In this document: positions 1 through 5,946 of the stretch, piece by piece
Layout of the letters: each line of letters begins with the position of its first letter
How positions within the stretch are numbered: position 1 is the first letter of the stretch
From: Xanthobacteraceae bacterium
GTDB taxonomy: Bacteria; Pseudomonadota; Alphaproteobacteria; Rhizobiales; Xanthobacteraceae
Reading direction: 5' to 3'
Length of the DNA stretch: 7,930 nt
Assembly (NCBI GenBank): GCA_030039105.1
Contig: JASHQO010000059.1
Span: forward strand, 1 to 7,930
Notes under the pieces: model-generated
What the model saw: the letters and a program-made list of their open reading frames with translations, nothing else
Database searches by the model: none
Told to the model about the DNA's origin: nothing
Program-made: the position numbers and the translations under genes

Positions 1-1
1 G

Positions 2-490
2 CGGCTGACGCTCGGCGGCGTGCCGCTCGGCGATTGCTGGCGGCATCGCGCGATCGTCACCGACGATGCCACGAGCGGCCTCGTGCCGCTGCACAAGCTG
101 TCGCAATGGCTCGCCTACTCGCTGATCGAGCCGCTGCAATGGGCGGGCTTCACCGTGACCGATATCGACGGCCTGACCGGGCTCGCCGAATACCGCAACG
201 GCGGGCTGTTCATCGACACCGGCGTGCTGGTGTTGCGCGACCCCGCCGACGCGACGCGGCCGCACGACGTCGCCGAGCCGCTGGTGGTGGAATGGCGCGC
301 CTTGACGGTGGCGCTGCTCGATCGGCTGGCCGAGATGTTGCGCGCCCGCCTGGGCATGAACGAACGATCGCTGCCGCTCGCCAAGGTGCTGGAAGGCGGC
401 ACCTGGGCGGCCGGCCGCGCCATTGCGCGGGAAAAGCGCGCCGACGGTTCGCCGCCGCTTACCGTCGTCAGCGACGGCACGGTATTCTGA
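2..490 (+). CDS. URC4/DUF1688 family protein, uracil catabolism (3' part, truncated by window edge)
   Basis: The frame is open from the first complete codon at base 2 and ends at TGA 488-490, so this is the C-terminal ~162 residues of a longer protein. The family usually has around 400 residues. The tail reads GGTWAAGRAIA, then a Pro-rich linker, then SDGTVF at the C-terminus, and further upstream there is a HKLSQWLAYSLIEP segment; I recognise both as hallmarks of the DUF1688/URC4 (urg3) family. Established knowledge: URC4 belongs to the URC pyrimidine-degradation route first described in the yeast Lachancea kluyveri, alongside URC1 (a GTP-cyclohydrolase-II relative) and a uracil phosphoribosyltransferase; its exact reaction is not settled. 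Here upp follows 20 bases downstream on the same strand, which supports the assignment. A GTG at 20 opens a shorter frame, but the reading frame continues upstream of it, so it is not the true start. URC1 would be expected further upstream, outside the window. Confidence 0.82.
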   Translation, partial: RLTLGGVPLGDCWRHRAIVTDDATSGLVPLHKLSQWLAYSLIEPLQWAGFTVTDIDGLTGLAEYRNGGLFIDTGVLVLRDPADATRPHDVAEPLVVEWRALTVALLDRLAEMLRARLGMNERSLPLAKVLEGGTWAAGRAIAREKRADGSPPLTVVSDGTVF

Positions 491-510
491 CCGCATCTCC
501 GGGAGGGATC

Positions 511-1140
511 ATGCAAGGCGTCACCATCGTCGATCATCCACTGGTCCAGCACAAGCTGACCCTGATCCGCGCCAGGAATATTTCCACCAAATCGTTCCGC
601 GAGCTCCTCAAGGAGATCGGGATGCTGTTGTGCTACGAGGTGACCCGCGACCTGCCGCTGCAAGACGTCGAGATCGAGACGCCGATGGCGCGCATGATGT
701 CGCCGCGCATCGCCGGCAAGAAGCTGGTGTTCGCGCCGATCCTGCGCGCCGGCATGACGTTCGCCGAAGGCATGCTCGACCTCGTGCCGGCGGCGCGCGT
801 CGCCCATATCGGGCTCTATCGCGAGCCGGAAACCTTCGTCGCCGTCGAATATTTCTTCAAGGCGCCGTCGGACATCCACGATCGCCTCGTCATCGTCGTG
901 TCGCCGGTGATCGCTACCGCCAACACCGCTTCGGCGGCGGTGGTGCGGCTCAAGGAGCGTGGCGCCAAGGAGATCCGCTTCGTCTGCTTGATCGCGGCGC
1001 CGGAAGGATTGGAACGGCTGCGCGGCCTGCACCCCGACGTGCCGATCTGGACCGCCGCCGTCGACGACAGCCTCGACGCAAGCGGCTTCATCCTGCCGGG
1101 CCTGGGCGACGCCGGCGACCGCGCCTACGGCACGAAGTAA
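511..1140 (+). CDS. upp: Uracil phosphoribosyltransferase (Upp), possibly serving URC uracil catabolism
   Basis: This 209-residue protein, the usual Upp length, would convert uracil plus PRPP to UMP in the cytoplasm. Seen: VDHPLVQHKLT near the N-terminus, PILRAG at 76-81, AAPEGLERL at 162-170, HPDVPIWTA at 174-182 and the uracil-binding PGLGDAGDRAYGT at 196-208. The start ATG at 511 is preceded by GGGAGGG (501-507) and lies 20 bases after the URC4 stop, so the two genes are probably co-transcribed. In the URC route UPRT is the entry enzyme, so this copy may be catabolic rather than a salvage enzyme. Oddity: the PRPP loop, DPMLATGGS in E. coli and DPMLATGNS in many alphaproteobacteria, reads SPVIATANT at 131-139, losing the acidic residue and the first glycine. 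Either this is a clade-specific variant or activity is altered. The product family is secure; the catabolic role is inference. Confidence 0.93.
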   Translation: MQGVTIVDHPLVQHKLTLIRARNISTKSFRELLKEIGMLLCYEVTRDLPLQDVEIETPMARMMSPRIAGKKLVFAPILRAGMTFAEGMLDLVPAARVAHIGLYREPETFVAVEYFFKAPSDIHDRLVIVVSPVIATANTASAAVVRLKERGAKEIRFVCLIAAPEGLERLRGLHPDVPIWTAAVDDSLDASGFILPGLGDAGDRAYGTK

Positions 1141-1642
1141 TCGCCGTCGTTGCGAGGAGCGATCGGGCACGCCTTGCAGGCGGATCGATCGCCGCAGGTT
1201 TCGTTCGAGCGGCGACAGGTATGGTGATTCAGCGCAGCTCGGTTCAAGGTCCGCTTCGGCCCGAAGGCGACCGAAATGCTGCGTCGTCGCGAGCGACAGT
1301 CCGACTATGGCTCAGGTTTTATGAGTCCGCAGCCGATTTAGCCTAATTGAAGCGCCCAGTCCGCAAATATCCGGACTCCAGCGTTTCCTCCGCGCCAAGA
1401 ACCGGAATGTTCCAGAACCAGACAAAGGCGGAAAAAGCGCGCTTGATCGCTCCAGCCGCAATCCCGAGTCCTTTGAAGCGTCGCATGCCCTGCGCAACTG
1501 GACCGGCGACGACAGATACGCTCGCCTTTCCTGCGCGAGGAGTTCTGGCAACGACGACTGTGTGCCGCGCGACGATACGTGGAGTCGCGCTTTGTCTGAC
1601 GGCGACTTGCATCATGATCGCCTAGTTGCGCGCCGGCGCACC
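1141..1642. other. Intergenic region of ~500 bases without a convincing gene
   Basis: This region separates upp from the FAD oxidase, which points toward it. Just after upp, GCGATCG (1159-1165) and CGATCGC (1186-1192) can form a 7-bp stem with a 20-base loop, but no T-run follows, so a terminator is not well supported. The stretch 1144-1160 resembles the start of a short dispersed intergenic repeat (cgtcattgcgaggagc type) that I associate with Bradyrhizobium-like genomes, but only a fragment is present. Third-position GC of the possible frames in 1343-1615 is lower than in neighbouring genes. Most of the region looks like decayed or non-coding sequence. Confidence 0.5.
1343..1615 (-). CDS. 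Possible small hypothetical protein downstream of the FAD oxidase (weak)
   Basis: A 90-residue frame runs from ATG 1615-1613 to TAG 1345-1343, 27 bases after the stop of the FAD oxidase and on the same strand, so it could be the last gene of that transcript. I do not recognise it. It has a Lys/Arg-rich middle (RRFKG, IKRAFS) followed by an aromatic stretch FVWFWNIP, which is not the Arg/Ala/Gly bias of random antisense frames. Against it: no good Shine-Dalgarno (only AGG about 6 bases before the ATG), third-position GC clearly lower than in the core genes, and an overlapping plus-strand frame of about the same length. It may be a gene remnant. Coding status is doubtful. Confidence 0.2.
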   Translation of the reverse strand: MMQVAVRQSATPRIVARHTVVVARTPRAGKASVSVVAGPVAQGMRRFKGLGIAAGAIKRAFSAFVWFWNIPVLGAEETLESGYLRTGRFN

Positions 1643-3028
1643 TTACGCCGCTGGCCGGATGTTTTGGTTGATCCGGAACAGGTTGCCGGGATCGTATTTC
1701 TTCTTCACGGCTGCAAGCCGTTGGTAATTGTTGCCGTAGGCCGCCTTGACGCGCGCCTCGCCCTCATCGTCCATCATGAAGTTGGCGTAGGCGCCGGGAA
1801 GATTGAACGGATGAACGGCGTCCCAATAGGCGCGTGCCCATTGCTTGAGCGCAGGAGCCATGGCCGGATCGGGACCGACACCGAAGACGACCATCGACCA
1901 CTTCGTGTCGCGATAACTCCATGCGGTCGCGTCCGGCCGCTGACGGTGGACCGCACCATCGATCGGGTAAAGGTGCATTCCGCAAAGAGGGGTCGGCGCC
2001 TTGGCGGTGTGCGCGATATGGGCGTCAATCGCGGCGTCGGGCAAACTGTTCACGAAGTCGCCCTTCCAATACCACTGCAGGCCCTTCGGCAGGAGTGGAT
2101 CGAACAGCGATTGCAGCACCGGGTACGGCATCGGCTGCGCCCAGTCGATGATCGGTTGCGGCAGCGCTGCGCGGGCCGCGTTAACGGCTTTCTCGGCATC
2201 CGCGATCGGCCCGTTATGGCAGACGACGAGCGCGCACATCTTTTTACCCCAATGCTGCTGGGGGAAGGGGTCGCCGGGAGGGACCGTCTGCAGCGCAAGA
2301 AATATGTAGAACTCGTCCGGCGCGCTCAGTTGGAATTGGCGATACCACCGCATGACCGCGCCGGCGTCGGCGAGGTCGAAGATAATGGGTCCGCCATAGA
2401 CGATGCCGGCCGGACTGGTGCGGAACAAAAAGCTGGTCGCGACGCCGAAGTTTCCGCCGCCGCCGCGCAACGCCCAAAACAGCTCGGCGTTCTCCGCCGC
2501 CGAAGCGGTGACGAACCTGCCGTCGGCCAGCACCACGTCGGCCTCGAGCAGATTGTCCACGGCGAGACCGTATTGACGGCTGAGATAGCCATGGCCGCCG
2601 CTCAGCGTCAGTCCGGCAACGCCGGTGGTGGAGACCACGCCGAAGGGGACCGCCTGGCCGAAGGCGGCGGTGGCGTGATCGACGTCGCCGGTGACACAAC
2701 CGGCACCGACCCGCACCGTTCGCTTTGCCGGATCGACCCTGACGCCTTTCATCATCGAAAGATCGATGACCAACCCGCCGTCGACGCTGCCAAAGCCCGG
2801 CCCGTTGTGGCCGCCGCCGCGCACGGCGATCGGAAGCTTATTGTCGCGCCCGAAATTGATTGCCGCCATCACATCGGCGACGTCGCTGCAGCGCGCCATG
2901 GCCAGCGGCCGCTTGTCGATCATGGCGTTATAGAGCTTTCGCGCGTCCTCATAATCCGGATGACCGCGCGCAATGACGAGGCCACGAAGGCTCTTGGCGA
3001 AGTCGGCTAAGGCGGCATCGTTCACCAT
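1643..3028 (-). CDS. FAD-binding oxidoreductase, PCMH-type FAD domain plus BBE C-terminus
   Basis: This 461-residue flavoprotein belongs to the berberine-bridge-enzyme/6-hydroxynicotine-oxidase-like group of the VAO/PCMH superfamily; such enzymes oxidise alcohols, amines or sugars and usually reduce O2. Seen: the FAD domain begins around residue 40, with RGGGHN at 70-75, where His74 is the expected 8-alpha-histidyl attachment site, then VVSTTGVAGLTLSGGHGYL at 131-149 and RGGGGNFG at 188-195. The C-terminus, NYQRLAAVKKKYDPGNLFRI, is the BBE motif. The second attachment cysteine of bicovalent members would fall around 131-134, where this protein has VVST, so flavin linkage is probably by histidine alone. 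Cys111 in GAGC lies at a different place. No signal peptide is seen, so it is probably cytoplasmic. The start is supported by GGGAG (3035-3039) 6 bases upstream of ATG 3028. It is divergent from an AraC-type regulator that probably controls it. The substrate cannot be read from the sequence. Confidence 0.92.
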   Translation of the reverse strand: MVNDAALADFAKSLRGLVIARGHPDYEDARKLYNAMIDKRPLAMARCSDVADVMAAINFGRDNKLPIAVRGGGHNGPGFGSVDGGLVIDLSMMKGVRVDPAKRTVRVGAGCVTGDVDHATAAFGQAVPFGVVSTTGVAGLTLSGGHGYLSRQYGLAVDNLLEADVVLADGRFVTASAAENAELFWALRGGGGNFGVATSFLFRTSPAGIVYGGPIIFDLADAGAVMRWYRQFQLSAPDEFYIFLALQTVPPGDPFPQQHWGKKMCALVVCHNGPIADAEKAVNAARAALPQPIIDWAQPMPYPVLQSLFDPLLPKGLQWYWKGDFVNSLPDAAIDAHIAHTAKAPTPLCGMHLYPIDGAVHRQRPDATAWSYRDTKWSMVVFGVGPDPAMAPALKQWARAYWDAVHPFNLPGAYANFMMDDEGEARVKAAYGNNYQRLAAVKKKYDPGNLFRINQNIRPAA

Positions 3029-3057
3029 GTTTTTCTCCCACGCGAAACGTCGCAGCG

Positions 3058-3086
3058 GTTAGAGCGACAATCTACGTTAGGTGCAA
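3058..3086 (-). promoter_or_regulatory. Candidate sigma-70 type promoter for the FAD oxidase
   Basis: On the minus strand TTGCAC (3086-3081) and TCTAAC (3063-3058) are spaced by 17 bases, with the -10 about 30 bases upstream of the ATG at 3028. The -35 matches the consensus at 3 of 6 positions and the -10 at 4 of 6, a weak promoter as expected if an activator is required. Assignment is by pattern and position only. Confidence 0.3.
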
Positions 3087-3180
3087 AGCCGTGAATGGCA
3101 CATGCCCGGCCATCCGGTTCTGTTGCTCAATCGTCCGAAATCTTCCAGACCGAGCGTGGCGCCGAATGACAAGGGACTTT

Positions 3181-3208
3181 ATTTGCTTTAGACTATCGTA
3201 CTGCAAAT
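3181..3208. promoter_or_regulatory. Candidate operator: dyad ATTTGC-N16-GCAAAT between divergent genes
   Basis: A perfect 6-bp inverted repeat (3181-3186 and 3203-3208) with a 16-base spacer lies 40 bases upstream of the AraC-type gene start and about 150 bases from the FAD oxidase start. It sits in the most AT-rich part of the divergent region. It could bind the neighbouring regulator. AraC-family sites are more often direct repeats, and a 6-bp dyad can arise by chance, so confidence is low. Confidence 0.2.
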
Positions 3209-3248
3209 GAACGGAGAATCGGGTGATCTCGCGTAGGAAGCTCAGCTC

Positions 3249-4250
3249 ATGGATATTTTGTCCGATGTTCTCCGCGCGGTACGGCTGACCGGCGCAATTT
3301 TCTTCGACAACTATGTTCAAGCGCCCTTCGTGGGCGGCTCGCCCCATACGGAGACGATCGCCGGAAGAGTGATGCCGGAGGCCGAGCATGTGATTCAGTT
3401 TCACGCCCTGCTGTCAGGCTCTTGCTGGGCGGTTTTGACCGAGGACTCTACAAACGGCACACGTCTCGACGCGGGCGATATCGTCATCTTCCCAATGGGT
3501 GACGGCAACGTCATGAGTTCGGCTCCCGGCATGCACGCCGAGCCTAATCTGGAAATGTACGTTCGTCCGACGGATCGCCGGCTGCCGTTTATTTTCCACC
3601 ACCATGGCGCGGGCGAGATAGATTGTCATTTTGTCTGCGGCTACCTCGGTTGCGACGCGCGGCCGTTCAATCCGCTGCTCCAATCGTTACCGCGGCTGTT
3701 TCGCGCTCAAATGTCCGCAGCCAGTCAAAGCTGGCTGGTCAGTTTGCTTCACGTCGCTGCCGATGAGAGCGAGCTCGGCGGCGCCGGCAGTGAGACGATG
3801 CTGGCGAAGCTCGCCGAAGTGATGTTCGTCGAGGTCATCCGGAAACATATCGCCGACTTGCCCGACGATTCTCGCGGATGGCTGTCGGCGCTGCGGGACC
3901 GACACATCGGCCAGGCCATACGGGCCATTCATGGGCGGCCCGCGGAACAGTGGACGCTGGAGACGTTGGCTCACGAAGCGGGTCTGTCGCGCTCGGTCTT
4001 TGCCGAACGTTTCGCCCGCTGTGTCGGACTATCGCCGATGAATTATCTCGGGCGATGGCGCATGCAGCTTGCGGCGCGGCGCCTGGAAATCCCCGGCGCC
4101 AGCATTGCCCAGATAGCGGCAGAGGTTGGCTATGAGTCCGAAGCGGCCTTCAATCGCAGTTTCAAGAAATACGTCGGCGTACCGCCTGGGGCGTGGCGCA
4201 AGGCACGAATTCCGTCGGCGAAAAGCGACCGGCCTATAGCGGGACCGTGA
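3249..4250 (+). CDS. AraC-family transcriptional regulator with N-terminal cupin domain
   Basis: This 333-residue DNA-binding regulator has an N-terminal cupin-type sensor region (about 1-195) of the AraC-binding/Cupin_6 kind. Seen there: FHALLSGSCW at 51-60, LDAGDIVIFPMGDGNVM at 73-89 and FVCGYLGCDARPFNPLLQSLP at 128-148, the typical end of the domain. The C-terminal AraC domain has two helix-turn-helix units: WTLETLAHEAGLSRSVFAERF (235-255) and SIAQIAAEVGYESEAAFNRSF (285-305), followed by the conserved G-x-P-P-G-A-W-R tail at 310-317. The start ATG 3249 has AGGAAG 9-14 bases upstream. It is divergent from the FAD oxidase, the usual layout for a regulator and its target, so it most likely activates that gene and perhaps itself. 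Base composition is less GC-rich than cpdR-hisN, hinting at a separate origin for the pair. The inducer is unknown. Confidence 0.92.
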   Translation: MDILSDVLRAVRLTGAIFFDNYVQAPFVGGSPHTETIAGRVMPEAEHVIQFHALLSGSCWAVLTEDSTNGTRLDAGDIVIFPMGDGNVMSSAPGMHAEPNLEMYVRPTDRRLPFIFHHHGAGEIDCHFVCGYLGCDARPFNPLLQSLPRLFRAQMSAASQSWLVSLLHVAADESELGGAGSETMLAKLAEVMFVEVIRKHIADLPDDSRGWLSALRDRHIGQAIRAIHGRPAEQWTLETLAHEAGLSRSVFAERFARCVGLSPMNYLGRWRMQLAARRLEIPGASIAQIAAEVGYESEAAFNRSFKKYVGVPPGAWRKARIPSAKSDRPIAGP

Positions 4251-4363
4251 TCGCGTTCATAGCGGCGGCCTACTCAGTGGCCTACCCTTGCGCGGCCGAC
4301 GCCGCCTGCCTGCGATCGGATGGACGAGCACGATAGGCTCACGATCGGTTTACGGTTTACGGT
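4251..4363. other. Convergent intergenic gap with short tandem repeat
   Basis: The araC-type gene and cpdR converge here. A short GCGGC-CGAC-GCCGC hairpin (4292-4305) is the only stem of note and has no U-tract in either direction. A direct repeat GGCCTAC occurs at 4267-4273 and 4279-4285. At the right edge, a 7-base unit is repeated three times (4347-4367) and runs into the cpdR stop codon. Confidence 0.4.
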
Positions 4364-4367
4364 TCAC
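4347..4367. repeat. Three tandem copies of a 7-base unit (GGTTTAC, GGTTTAC, GGTTCAC)
   Basis: Two identical copies (4347-4353, 4354-4360) and a one-base variant (4361-4367) lie head to tail. The third copy contains the cpdR stop codon (TGA on the minus strand, 4366-4364). Slippage could easily change the copy number, with consequences only for the 3' untranslated region because the first unit already carries the stop. Confidence 0.7.
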
Positions 4368-4723
4368 GCCGCCAGCAGCTTCTGCACTTCGTTGACCAGC
4401 TCACGCAGGTGGATCGGCTTCGACAGCACCTTGGCGTGCTTCGGCGCGCTGGAATCGGCGTTGAGCGCCACGGCGGCAAAGCCGGTGATGAACATGATCT
4501 TGATGTCGGGGTCGAGCTCGGCGGCGCGGCGAGCAAGCTCGATGCCGTCCATTTCCGGCATGACGATGTCGGTCAGCAACAGCTCGAACGGCTCTTCGCG
4601 CAGCCGCTGATAGGCCGACAGGCCGTTATCGTAGGAAATGACGTCGAAGCCGGCATTCTGCAGCGCCTTGACCAGGAATCGGCGCATGTCGACGTCGTCT
4701 TCCGCAAGCAGGATTTTGGACAT
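4364..4723 (-). CDS. cpdR: Single-domain response regulator CpdR
   Basis: This 119-residue protein is a bare receiver domain with no output domain. Seen: the acidic pair Asp9-Asp10 (LLAEDD), the phosphoacceptor Asp52 in LLLTDIVMPEMDG, Thr80 in MFITG and Lys102 in LSKP, all the residues needed for phosphorylation. The strings RRFLVKAL, YDNGLSAYQRLREEPFELL and FITGFAAVALN match CpdR of rhizobia. Established knowledge: in Caulobacter and rhizobia unphosphorylated CpdR recruits and primes the ClpXP protease for turnover of cell-cycle regulators, and phosphate from the CckA-ChpT relay switches it off. The protein ends in LLAA, a hydrophobic Ala-Ala tail of the sort ClpXP recognises; that this one is itself degraded is inference. 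The ribosome binding site GAGGAG (4731-4726) lies only 2 bases from ATG 4723, unusually close, but no other start keeps Asp9-Asp10. It is divergent from the amidohydrolase gene. Confidence 0.93.
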   Translation of the reverse strand: MSKILLAEDDVDMRRFLVKALQNAGFDVISYDNGLSAYQRLREEPFELLLTDIVMPEMDGIELARRAAELDPDIKIMFITGFAAVALNADSSAPKHAKVLSKPIHLRELVNEVQKLLAA

Positions 4724-4885
4724 AGCTCCTCGAACCCGGCTGCCGCCGGTCCCCTAGATTCCATAAAGCCCGATGCCGGGTAAAGATGAGGTGAAAGCCG
4801 GCCAATTTCGCCGCAGCCGGCATGCGCCCTTGGCAAGCCGCGGACTCCTATGGACAATGGCCGTTGGCGCACGCTAGGGGAGCGG

Positions 4886-5812
4886 ATGCCGGGTTGTACC
4901 CAGTCGAAAGCCCCGCCAGGCCTCATGTTGGAAATCCAGGACGAATTCGATCCCCCCTTCGAGGCCATCGAGCCGGCGGAGTGCCGCGGCCCGGTGCTGT
5001 TCAACTCGCCGCACAGCGGCCGGGTCTATCCGCGCGGCTTCCTTCTGACATCGCGGCTCGATCTGGCGACGCTGCGCCGCTCCGAGGATAGCTTCGTCGA
5101 CGATCTCATCGCCGGCATCCCGGTGCGCGGCCATCCGGTGATGAAGGCGCACTTCCCGCGCTGCTACGTCGACGTCAACCGCGAGCCCTACGAGCTCGAC
5201 CCGCGCATGTTCGACGGCCGGCTGCCATCCTTCGCCAATACCCGCTCGATGCGGGTCGCCGGCGGCCTCGGCACCGTGGCGCGCGTGGTCGGCGACGCCC
5301 AGGAGATCTACGATCAGCGCATCGCGGTCGGCGAAGCGCTGCGCCGCATCGACGGTCTGTACAAGCCGTATCACCGCACGCTGCGGCGCTTGTTCACGCG
5401 GCTGCATCGCGATTTCGGCGCGGCGATCCTGGTCGATTGCCACTCCATGCCGTCGGCGACCGGCACGCGGGACGAGCGGCCGCGCGCCGATTTCGTGCTC
5501 GGCGACCGCTATGGCACGAGCTGCGTGCCGATGGTCGCCGAGACGGTCGAGCAGACGCTGCGCGAGTTCGGCTATGTGGTGAGCCGCAACAAGCCCTATG
5601 CGGGCGGCTTCATCACCGAGCATTACGGCAACCCGACCACCGGGCTGCACGCCATCCAGCTCGAGATCAACCGCGCGCTGTATATGGACGAGCGCCGCTA
5701 CGAACGGTCGTCGTCGTTTACGCGGCTGGCGAATGAGTTCGAGCTGCTGTCCGATCGCCTCGCCGCCATCCCGTTGGAAGAGCTGCGGCCCTATCGGGCG
5801 GCGGCGGAATAG
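4886..5812 (+). CDS. N-formylglutamate amidohydrolase
   Basis: A 308-residue hydrolase of the FGase family (PF05013) that would split N-formyl-L-glutamate into formate and glutamate, the last step of one histidine-degradation route. Seen: NSPHSGRVYP at 40-49 with the metal-ligand type HSG, RRSEDSFVDDL at 64-74, DVNREPYELDPRMFDGRLP at 96-114, VDCHSMPS at 183-190, GDRYGTSC at 206-213 and GGFITEHYGNP at 240-250. These blocks and their order match rhizobial homologues next to cpdR. Start choice: ATG 4886 follows AGGGGAG (4876-4882); an in-frame ATG at 4850 has no Shine-Dalgarno, and ATG 4925 would give a 295-residue protein closer to the usual N-terminus but with a weaker site. No hut genes are nearby, so a housekeeping role or another N-formyl substrate is possible. 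The stop region is duplicated just downstream. Confidence 0.88.
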   Translation: MPGCTQSKAPPGLMLEIQDEFDPPFEAIEPAECRGPVLFNSPHSGRVYPRGFLLTSRLDLATLRRSEDSFVDDLIAGIPVRGHPVMKAHFPRCYVDVNREPYELDPRMFDGRLPSFANTRSMRVAGGLGTVARVVGDAQEIYDQRIAVGEALRRIDGLYKPYHRTLRRLFTRLHRDFGAAILVDCHSMPSATGTRDERPRADFVLGDRYGTSCVPMVAETVEQTLREFGYVVSRNKPYAGGFITEHYGNPTTGLHAIQLEINRALYMDERRYERSSSFTRLANEFELLSDRLAAIPLEELRPYRAAAE

Positions 5813-5836
5813 GCCAAAAAGAAGCGGAATAGGCCA
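5804..5836. repeat. Direct duplication of the 3' end of the amidohydrolase gene
   Basis: The 13-base string GCGGAATAGGCCA, which includes the TAG stop of the amidohydrolase gene, occurs at 5804-5816 and again at 5824-5836, a 20-base period with similar A-rich tails. It looks like a recent local duplication by slippage. The second copy abuts the U-tract of the minus-strand terminator. Confidence 0.75.
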
Positions 5837-5837
5837 C

Positions 5838-5876
5838 AAAAAAGAAAAAGGGCCGCTCACCTTGCGGGAGCGGCCC
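5838..5876 (-). terminator. Intrinsic terminator reading leftward
   Basis: On the minus strand a perfect 9-bp stem GGGCCGCTC/GAGCGGCCC (5876-5868 with 5858-5850), 9-base loop, is followed at once by U5-C-U6 (5849-5838). This is a textbook Rho-independent terminator for leftward transcription. On the plus strand the stem is preceded by A's and followed by AAGTCTAG, so it is a poor plus-strand terminator. No minus-strand protein gene lies immediately upstream of it, which is the main argument for a small RNA here. Confidence 0.8.
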
Positions 5877-5940
5877 AAGTCTAGGGAGGAAACGCCCAAG
5901 GAGGGCGACGGTAGCGCGAGAGAGCCTCCCGCTACCGCAC
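5838..5940 (-). ncRNA. Predicted trans-acting small RNA with anti-Shine-Dalgarno motifs
   Basis: A minus-strand transcript of about 100 bases is predicted from the promoter-like pair at 5974-5947 to the U-tract at 5838. It folds into three hairpins in order: stem CGGUAGCG/CGCUACCG (5937-5930 with 5916-5909); stem CGCCC/GGGCG with loop UCCUU (5907-5893); and the terminator stem (5876-5850). Between the second and third is a single-stranded linker holding CCUCCC (5889-5884). The UCCUU loop and CCUCCC linker are complementary to Shine-Dalgarno sequences. Three hairpins with CCUCC-type motifs resemble the alpha-r14/cuckoo sRNA group of Hyphomicrobiales and Rhodobacterales, and the sequence looks familiar from Bradyrhizobium-like genomes; neither point could be tested. 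It lies in an otherwise gene-free gap between the amidohydrolase and hisN genes. Confidence 0.6.
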
Positions 5941-5946
5941 TGCAAT

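Noticed and set aside
34..510. An N-terminal extension of upp to 368 residues
   Set aside because: The extension overlaps URC4 in another frame and is Arg/Ala-rich; Upp proteins start where ATG 511 does, with a good ribosome binding site.
115..1170. A 351-codon minus-strand open frame
   Set aside because: It is antisense to URC4 and upp, both confidently recognised, and has a shadow-like composition.
1562..3010. A 482-codon plus-strand open frame
   Set aside because: It lies antisense to the FAD oxidase, whose motifs are clear; the translation is Arg/His/Gly/Ala-rich without domains, as expected for a high-GC shadow frame.
3072..3404. A 110-codon minus-strand frame upstream of the FAD oxidase
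   Set aside because: It overlaps the AraC-type gene and the divergent control region, has no ribosome binding site of note and no domain.
4724..4885. A CtrA box (TTAA-N7-TTAA) between cpdR and the amidohydrolase
   Set aside because: No TTAA pair with that spacing is present; only weak promoter-like hexamers were seen.
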